Assembly: GCA_017627115.1 (NCBI GenBank)
Contig: JAGAHK010000417.1
Span: forward strand, 1-12,043
DNA length: 12,043 nt
DNA from: Bacillota bacterium
GTDB taxonomy: Bacteria; Bacillota; Clostridia; Lachnospirales; CAG-274
Reading direction: 5' to 3'
A model generated the notes under the pieces. It was not told the DNA's origin, ran no database searches, and worked only from the letters and a program-made list of their open reading frames with translations. A program made the translations under genes and the position numbers. Every line of letters starts with the position of its first letter. Within the stretch, counting starts at the first letter, position 1. Positions 7,639 to 12,043 of this stretch are shown one piece after another.

Positions 7639-7664
7639 AAACTGCCGTAAAAACGGCAGTTTTT
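7639..7664. terminator. probable bidirectional terminator between convergent units
   Basis: AAACTGCCGT (7639-7648) pairs with ACGGCAGTTT (7653-7662) over an AAAA loop. On the plus strand it runs into T7660-T7664, then CTGTTTT, which is a good terminator tail. On the minus strand the hairpin begins 14 bases past the stop of the metallo-hydrolase gene, but its T-run is only three bases. It probably ends the minus-strand operon and also blocks read-through from the left. Confidence 0.7.
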
Positions 7665-7676
7665 CTGTTTTGTCGG

Positions 7677-8339
7677 CTATTTTATCTCAAACCTCTGATC
7701 TCTGTTTTCTATTTTAAGAATATTTTTATCGGGGTATTTTTCACAAAACCTGCGTACAAGTTCATAGTCTTTCCAGAAGTGCATAGGAAAGATGTTTTTC
7801 GCATCTACATTTTTCATAAAGAAGTCCGCACCGTCAAAGGCATGGTCTTCAAGCCTGCCGTCAACGGGGATAAATGCAATATCAACATAGGGAATATCTT
7901 TAAAACCCTCTGTGATAATGCGCCTGTATTTTGCGGTCATTTTGCTGTTCCAATCATCGGGTTCACCTTTCCAATGCCAATCATTCAGATCGCCAGCATG
8001 GTAGATAAGCACATTTTTATATTTCACAATAAAAGCCACACCCGCATCTGTGGAACGCAGTGTTTTTATCTCCATACCGTCAATATCGAAGCTTTTGTTC
8101 GCACCCGTTTTAAGTGTACGTTCATTCGGCACGACCCTTATATCGGATGAAAGGATAAGTTTTTTACATGGTATATCCATTATCTTCTTATTAAAATGAT
8201 CATGGTGTCTGTGGCTTGAAAAGATATACAGCGGCTTGTCGGTCTTTGGAATATCTCCCCTATAATAATCAAACAGCAGCGCAACATCGTCCAATTCAAG
8301 CAAAAAGCCGCTGTGTTCAATATAAACTGCCGTATTCAT
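7677..8339 (-). CDS. metallo-beta-lactamase-fold hydrolase (UlaG-like, COG2220 type)
   Basis: This 220-residue protein is probably a cytoplasmic metal-dependent hydrolase. It has the metallo-beta-lactamase superfamily signature SHRHHDHF with metal ligands H43, H45, D47 and H48. H114 and D117 in YHAGDLNDW, a late H187 in FPMHFW, and D24 early in a beta-strand are also in the expected places. There is no signal peptide or membrane segment. Length and motif spacing fit the short single-domain UlaG-like group, whose members act on varied phosphodiesters, lactones or unknown substrates, so no substrate can be named. The ATG lies inside the end of the upstream TetR-type gene, with AAAGGAGG nine bases before it, so the two genes are co-transcribed and likely coupled in translation. 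Control of this enzyme by that regulator is the natural inference. Confidence 0.85.
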   Translation of the reverse strand: MNTAVYIEHSGFLLELDDVALLFDYYRGDIPKTDKPLYIFSSHRHHDHFNKKIMDIPCKKLILSSDIRVVPNERTLKTGANKSFDIDGMEIKTLRSTDAGVAFIVKYKNVLIYHAGDLNDWHWKGEPDDWNSKMTAKYRRIITEGFKDIPYVDIAFIPVDGRLEDHAFDGADFFMKNVDAKNIFPMHFWKDYELVRRFCEKYPDKNILKIENRDQRFEIK

Positions 8340-8934
8340 TCAGGGTTTCCTCCTTTAAGCCGAGCATTTCAAGCGGTTTGCTCGAAAACAGCATAAGCAC
8401 GGTCTCAATAAAGCTCTGCGGATCGTCTTTTTCGCCCTCGAGCCACCAGCACAGTACGCGCATAAAAACGCTGAAATACACATCCAGAATAAGTGTCAGA
8501 AACTGCTTGTCGTTCTGCGCATCAATCAGCGTTTCATTCTTTGAGATAAGTGCCTCCCGCAATTTTTTCTTTAGACTGTCCTTAAACGCCGTGTTGGTAT
8601 CGTCATTGAACAGGATAAGAAACTCACGTCTGACGGATTTTATTGAATCAAGCACAGATATAATTATTTCATTCTGCTCTTTTCCCGCCGTTCTGTGCAA
8701 ACTGTCGATAAAATGGTTTGCGGTGAACTTATCAAGCGTTTCCTGCATTATCTCATTGTAAAGGTCTTCCTTTGTTTCGTAGTGCGAGTAAAAAGTTTTT
8801 CGGTTTATCAGCGCACGTTCCGAAATATCCTTTACAGTTACACTGCCGTAGCCTTTTTCGCTTAAAAGCTGCAAAAAAGCGTCCCTTATCGCTCTTTTTG
8901 ATTTTATGGCACGCAGATCATATTTGTCCGCCAT
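8317..8934 (-). CDS. TetR/AcrR-family transcriptional regulator
   Basis: This 205-residue DNA-binding regulator carries a typical TetR N-terminal domain. Helix 1 is AIRDAFLQLLSEKG, and the helix-turn-helix runs through VTVKDISERALINRKTFYSHY, then KEDLYNEIM. The C-terminal helices, with FMRVLCWWLEG and a following SFIETVLMLF helix, resemble the TetR_C_8 type found with DhaS-like and many clostridial regulators; the ligand is unknown. I place the start at ATG 8934 because AGGTGAGG lies just upstream. A GTG at 8943 is in frame and would add three residues, but it sits within that ribosome binding site. The gene is first in a two-gene operon and overlaps the metallo-hydrolase gene by 23 bases. 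Its promoter carries palindromes suited to autorepression. Confidence 0.9.
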   Translation of the reverse strand: MADKYDLRAIKSKRAIRDAFLQLLSEKGYGSVTVKDISERALINRKTFYSHYETKEDLYNEIMQETLDKFTANHFIDSLHRTAGKEQNEIIISVLDSIKSVRREFLILFNDDTNTAFKDSLKKKLREALISKNETLIDAQNDKQFLTLILDVYFSVFMRVLCWWLEGEKDDPQSFIETVLMLFSSKPLEMLGLKEETLNEYGSLY

Positions 8935-8970
8935 TGCCCTCACCTGCCTTTTTTTAACAAATCAATGTTT

Positions 8971-9022
8971 TCCTGATATTTTTGATTATATCAGAAAAAC
9001 CCAAAAGTTTCAAGAACTTTGG
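8971..9022 (-). promoter_or_regulatory. promoter and candidate TetR operator of the tetR-type/MBL operon
   Basis: On the minus strand, TTGAAA (9013 to 9008) and TATAAT (8990 to 8985) are separated by 17 bases, with the transcription start near 8978. The -10 box lies inside a palindrome, CTGATAT (8973-8979) against ATATCAG (8988-8994), loosely flanked by T and A runs. A second, imperfect dyad with CCAAA arms (9001-9009 and 9015-9022) covers the -35 box. Palindromes over both boxes fit repression by the first gene of the operon. The binding itself is inferred. Confidence 0.65.
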
Positions 9023-9157
9023 GAAACGCCGCTGTCGGGCAAAGTCAATGATATTCGTATTCCGCAGAAATAAATTTCTGCTAACTTCCTTAGTTTGTTA
9101 AAAATTCCCAAGTCGATAGGTCTGTCGGCGGAAATTTTAAAAAAGTAAAAAAAATGA
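9023..9157. other. spacer between divergent promoters
   Basis: This is part of the 348-base gap between the TetR-type gene and rplU. Apart from one inverted repeat, GCAGAAA (9064-9070) with TTTCTGC (9075-9081) on a TAAA loop, I see no gene or clear signal. The right end is strongly A-rich up to the rplU -35 box. Confidence 0.5.
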
Positions 9158-9187
9158 TTGACAAGCATATATTGGATATGGTATTAT
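9158..9187 (+). promoter_or_regulatory. sigma-A type promoter of the rplU operon
   Basis: A perfect TTGACA (9158-9163) and TATTAT (9182-9187) are 18 bases apart, and a TG at 9179-9180 gives an extended -10. The expected start near 9194 leaves a leader of about 90 bases before rplU. An A-rich tract just upstream could act as an UP element, as is usual for ribosomal protein operons. Confidence 0.8.
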
Positions 9188-9194
9188 ATTAGTG

Positions 9195-9267
9195 TTGTTT
9201 TAGCCGCACGAAAAGGTAGGCAAGTTAAAGCACACGGCTTTACACCAAATTCGGCGAGTTCTTATTT
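9195..9267 (+). promoter_or_regulatory. candidate L21 leader (ribosomal protein autoregulation)
   Basis: The untranslated leader of rplU contains a stem AGCCG (9202-9206) with CGGCT (9235-9239) enclosing an ACGAAAAGG segment. This is followed by a short linker to the ribosome binding site AAGGAGG (9268-9274). Position directly ahead of rplU and this simple stem fit the known L21 leader family of Firmicutes, in which L21 is thought to bind its own mRNA. I judged this by eye, with no covariance model. Confidence 0.45.
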
Positions 9268-9282
9268 AAGGAGGTGTACAGG

Positions 9283-9594
9283 ATGTACGCAATTATTGAA
9301 ACAGGCGGTAAGCAGTATAAGGTTGCAGAGGGCGACGTTATCACTGTTGAGAAGTTAGCTGTTGAGGCAGGCAGTGCATACACATTTGAAAATGTATTGG
9401 CTGTTGGCGAAGGTGATAAGGTAAGCGTTGGCGCTCCCACAGTTAAGGGTGCAAGCGTAAGCGCAAGCGTTATCGGCGACGGCAAGGCAAAGAAAGTTAT
9501 CGTTTACAAGTACAAGCCCAAAAAAGGTTTCCACAAGAAAAACGGTCACAGACAGCCTTTCACAAAGTTGAAAATCGAAAAGATCAATGGCTGA
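9283..9594 (+). CDS. rplU: 50S ribosomal protein L21
   Basis: L21 binds 23S rRNA in the large subunit and interacts with L20. The product has 103 residues, the usual length. It opens with the family hallmark [14 protein letters not shown] and ends with the conserved stretch [24 protein letters not shown]. The start is ATG at 9283, eight bases after AAGGAGG. An in-frame GTG at 9274 overlaps the ribosome binding site and is not used in my call. The gene is first in the rplU-prp-rpmA operon, and its stop overlaps the start of prp by eight bases. Confidence 0.98.
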   Translation: MYAIIETGGKQYKVAEGDVITVEKLAVEAGSAYTFENVLAVGEGDKVSVGAPTVKGASVSASVIGDGKAKKVIVYKYKPKKGFHKKNGHRQPFTKLKIEKING

Positions 9595-9889
9595 TTATAT
9601 AAAAGCTGAAATTTTCAGGAAAGACGGTCTTATATACGGTTTCGATATAAAAGACCACGGTGACCCGATCGTTTGCAGCGGTGTGTCGGTGCTGACAATG
9701 AACACTATAAATTCGCTTGAAGCACTGCTTGGCATCACCCCTGCCCTTGAGATCAACGAAAGCGGCGAAATTCATTTCACCGTTGACGATCACAAAAACG
9801 AAAAGGCGCAGTTATTGTTAAGATCCCTTGAATTGGGATTGAAAGGTATCGAGGAAGAATATTCCGACGATATAAAAGTTTATGATTAA
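9587..9889 (+). CDS. prp: ribosomal-processing cysteine protease Prp, shortened active-site loop
   Basis: In Firmicutes, Prp removes the N-terminal extension of ribosomal protein L27, which is encoded next door. The 100-residue product shows the family pattern, with IVCSGVSVL carrying the catalytic cysteine C30, INSLEALLG, an IHFTVDD strand, and a C-terminal helix [21 protein letters not shown]. In S. aureus Prp the catalytic pair is H22 in a GHA motif and C34, 12 residues apart. Here the only nearby histidine is H24 in KDHGDP, just six residues before C30, so about six residues are missing around the GHA motif. Either H24 is the catalytic histidine with a tighter loop, or the true one is lost. 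Translation probably depends on coupling with rplU: the reading frames overlap and no strong ribosome binding site precedes the ATG. Confidence 0.93.
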   Translation: MADYIKAEIFRKDGLIYGFDIKDHGDPIVCSGVSVLTMNTINSLEALLGITPALEINESGEIHFTVDDHKNEKAQLLLRSLELGLKGIEEEYSDDIKVYD

Positions 9890-9918
9890 CCAAAAGTTTG
9901 ATTGGGAGGTGCAATAAA

Positions 9919-10203
9919 ATGTTAAAGATCAACCTTCAGTTTTTTGCTCATAAAAAAGGTGTTGGTTCCACAAAGAACGGCCGTGACTCCGAGTCCAAGA
10001 GATTAGGCGCTAAGCGTGCTGACGGACAGGTTGTTAAGGCAGGCAACATCCTTTACACTCAGAGAGGTACAAAGATACATCCCGGCACAAATGTTGGCAA
10101 GGGCGGCAACGATACCTTGTTTGCACTTGTAGACGGCAGAGTAAAATTTGAAAGATTAGGCAGAGACAAAAAGCAGGTTTCTGTTTATCCTGTTGCAGAG
10201 TAA
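9919..10203 (+). CDS. rpmA: 50S ribosomal protein L27 with cleavable N-terminal extension
   Basis: L27 reaches the peptidyl transferase centre with its N-terminus and helps place tRNA substrates. The 94-residue product begins [20 protein letters not shown]. In Firmicutes the first nine residues (ending LQFF) are cut off by Prp before the N-terminus can work in the ribosome, and that site is fully present here. The body ([44 protein letters not shown]) is highly conserved. The start is ATG at 9919, preceded by GGGAGGTG. An in-frame TTG at 9898 would add a spurious leader across the ribosome binding site. Confidence 0.98.
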   Translation: MLKINLQFFAHKKGVGSTKNGRDSESKRLGAKRADGQVVKAGNILYTQRGTKIHPGTNVGKGGNDTLFALVDGRVKFERLGRDKKQVSVYPVAE

Positions 10204-10217
10204 AAAATAACGGATTT

Positions 10218-10250
10218 AAAAGGTGTTGCATTTTTGTGACACCTTTTTTT
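10218..10250 (+). terminator. rho-independent terminator after rpmA
   Basis: AAAAGGTGT (10218-10226) pairs with ACACCTTTT (10239-10247). The inner TTGCA (10227-10230 region) extends the stem with G-U pairs around a short T loop. Seven T residues (10244-10250) follow. It lies 15 bases after the rpmA stop and separates the ribosomal protein operon from obgE. Confidence 0.88.
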
Positions 10251-10255
10251 ATAAT
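10226..10255 (+). promoter_or_regulatory. possible obgE promoter overlapping the rpmA terminator
   Basis: A perfect TATAAT at 10250-10255 begins on the last T of the terminator. A weak -35 candidate, TTGCAT (10226-10231), lies 18 bases upstream, within the hairpin. Transcription would start near 10262, about 68 bases before obgE. The -35 match is poor, so this is tentative, but obgE needs some promoter and no better one is seen in 10256-10310. Confidence 0.4.
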
Positions 10256-10266
10256 ACAGGGCATAA

Positions 10267-11613
<1,347 letters not shown>

Positions 11614-11631
11614 TCGGGCTTATGCCCATGA

Positions 11632-11649
11632 CGAAAAACAGGTTTTTCG
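11632..11649 (+). other. small hairpin in the obgE-yhbY spacer
   Basis: CGAAAAA (11632-11638) pairs with TTTTTCG (11643-11649) over a CAGG loop, next to a 4-bp GGGC/GCCC hairpin (11616-11627). No T-run follows, so this is not a normal terminator. It may mark an mRNA processing or attenuation point between obgE and yhbY. Confidence 0.35.
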
Positions 11650-11689
11650 GCTGGATAAAGATAAAATAAAATTTGAAAGGAGAATAAAA

Positions 11690-11989
11690 ATGCTTACAAG
11701 TAAACAGCGCGCCTACTTAAAGGCACAGGCGACAAAGCTTGAACCCGTACTTATGATAGGCAAAGGCGGTGCGACCCCCGAAGTTGTGGAAAGCGCAAAC
11801 GAGGCACTTGCCGCACGCGAGCTTATAAAAGCAAAGGTACTTGATAACTGCTTTGAAGATATACGCGATATTGCGCACATAGTCGGCGAACGTACACGCT
11901 CGGACGTGGTAGTCGTAATAGGTAGAAAATTCGTACTTTTCCGACAAAACAAGGAAAAGACCGCTTTTGAGGATCTGCCAAAAAAATAA
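11690..11989 (+). CDS. yhbY: CRM-domain ribosome assembly RNA-binding protein YhbY
   Basis: YhbY is a small protein made of one CRM domain that binds rRNA of pre-50S particles. The 99-residue product matches the usual length and shows the family pattern: LTSKQRAYLKAQA at the N-terminus, the RNA-contacting loop IGKGGATPEVV with its GxxG motif (GKGG), an ELIKAKVLDNC strand, and VVVVIGRKFVLFRQNK near the end. ATG 11690 follows AAAGGAG. An in-frame TTG at 11597 lies inside obgE and lacks a ribosome binding site. No separate promoter is clear in the 76-base spacer, so it is probably transcribed with obgE. Confidence 0.95.
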   Translation: MLTSKQRAYLKAQATKLEPVLMIGKGGATPEVVESANEALAARELIKAKVLDNCFEDIRDIAHIVGERTRSDVVVVIGRKFVLFRQNKEKTAFEDLPKK

Positions 11990-12006
11990 AATAAATGATA
12001 AACACA

Positions 12007-12043
12007 AAGGGGCTGTCGCATTAAGAATATGATAATACTTAAT
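12007..12043 (+). terminator. left part of a terminator hairpin, cut by the window edge
   Basis: GGGGCTGTCGCATTAAG (12009-12025) starts a hairpin whose inner stem ATTAAG (12020-12025) is already answered by CTTAAT (12038-12043) at the last base of the window. The GGCTGTCG arm is the same as in the terminators at 1002 and 7393. The matching GCGACAGCC arm and a T-run should lie just outside the window. Confidence 0.6.

Noticed and set aside
7393..7664. CRISPR array in the repeat-rich gap
   Set aside because: The repeats are different inverted repeats, not identical direct repeats with regular spacers, and no cas gene is present.
8216..8761. 181-codon plus-strand open frame across the TetR-type and metallo-hydrolase genes
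   Set aside because: It is antisense to two clearly recognisable proteins, and its serine-rich product shows no domain.

Overview
The window looks like a chromosome segment of a low-to-mid GC, Gram-positive anaerobe of the class Clostridia, probably Oscillospirales or a nearby lineage. The evidence is the rplU-prp-rpmA-obgE-yhbY order, an L27 with the N-terminal extension typical of Firmicutes, strong AGGAGG ribosome binding sites, TTGACA/TATAAT promoters and a surface protein anchored by SLH domains. A huge SLH-anchored pectate lyase is the style of a gut pectin degrader; Monoglobus pectinilyticus is one known organism with such enzymes. That likeness is inference, and the species cannot be fixed from the sequence.

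Layout. (1) 30-422: a small four-helix membrane protein (DUF3792/TIGR04086 type). (2) 423-1037: rnhA (RNase HI) with its own promoter and terminator. (3) 1136-7392: the centrepiece, one transcription unit with a strong promoter, a roughly 240-nt structured leader containing a 9-bp loop-to-3'-strand pseudoknot, a 1975-residue secreted PL9 pectate lyase with Ig-like repeats, a duplicated accessory module and three SLH repeats, and a clean terminator. (4) 7393-7664: a gene-free stretch made almost wholly of consecutive hairpins. (5) 7677-8934, minus strand: a TetR-family repressor and a metallo-beta-lactamase-fold hydrolase, overlapping by 23 bases and read from one promoter whose -10 box sits inside a palindrome. 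(6) 9158-10250: rplU, prp and rpmA, where Prp is the protease that removes the L27 N-terminal extension. (7) 10330-11989: obgE and yhbY, two ribosome assembly factors. The right edge falls inside a probable terminator hairpin.

How it fits together. The right third is ordinary ribosome housekeeping. The left two thirds carry one large extracellular polysaccharide-degrading protein whose expression may be controlled by RNA structure. No mobile element, tRNA, rRNA, CRISPR array or defence system is visible. The items most worth following up are the structured leader of the pectate lyase gene, the hairpin chain after it, and an active-site deletion in Prp beside an L27 that still needs cleavage. 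The leader could not be assigned to a known riboswitch class by eye.
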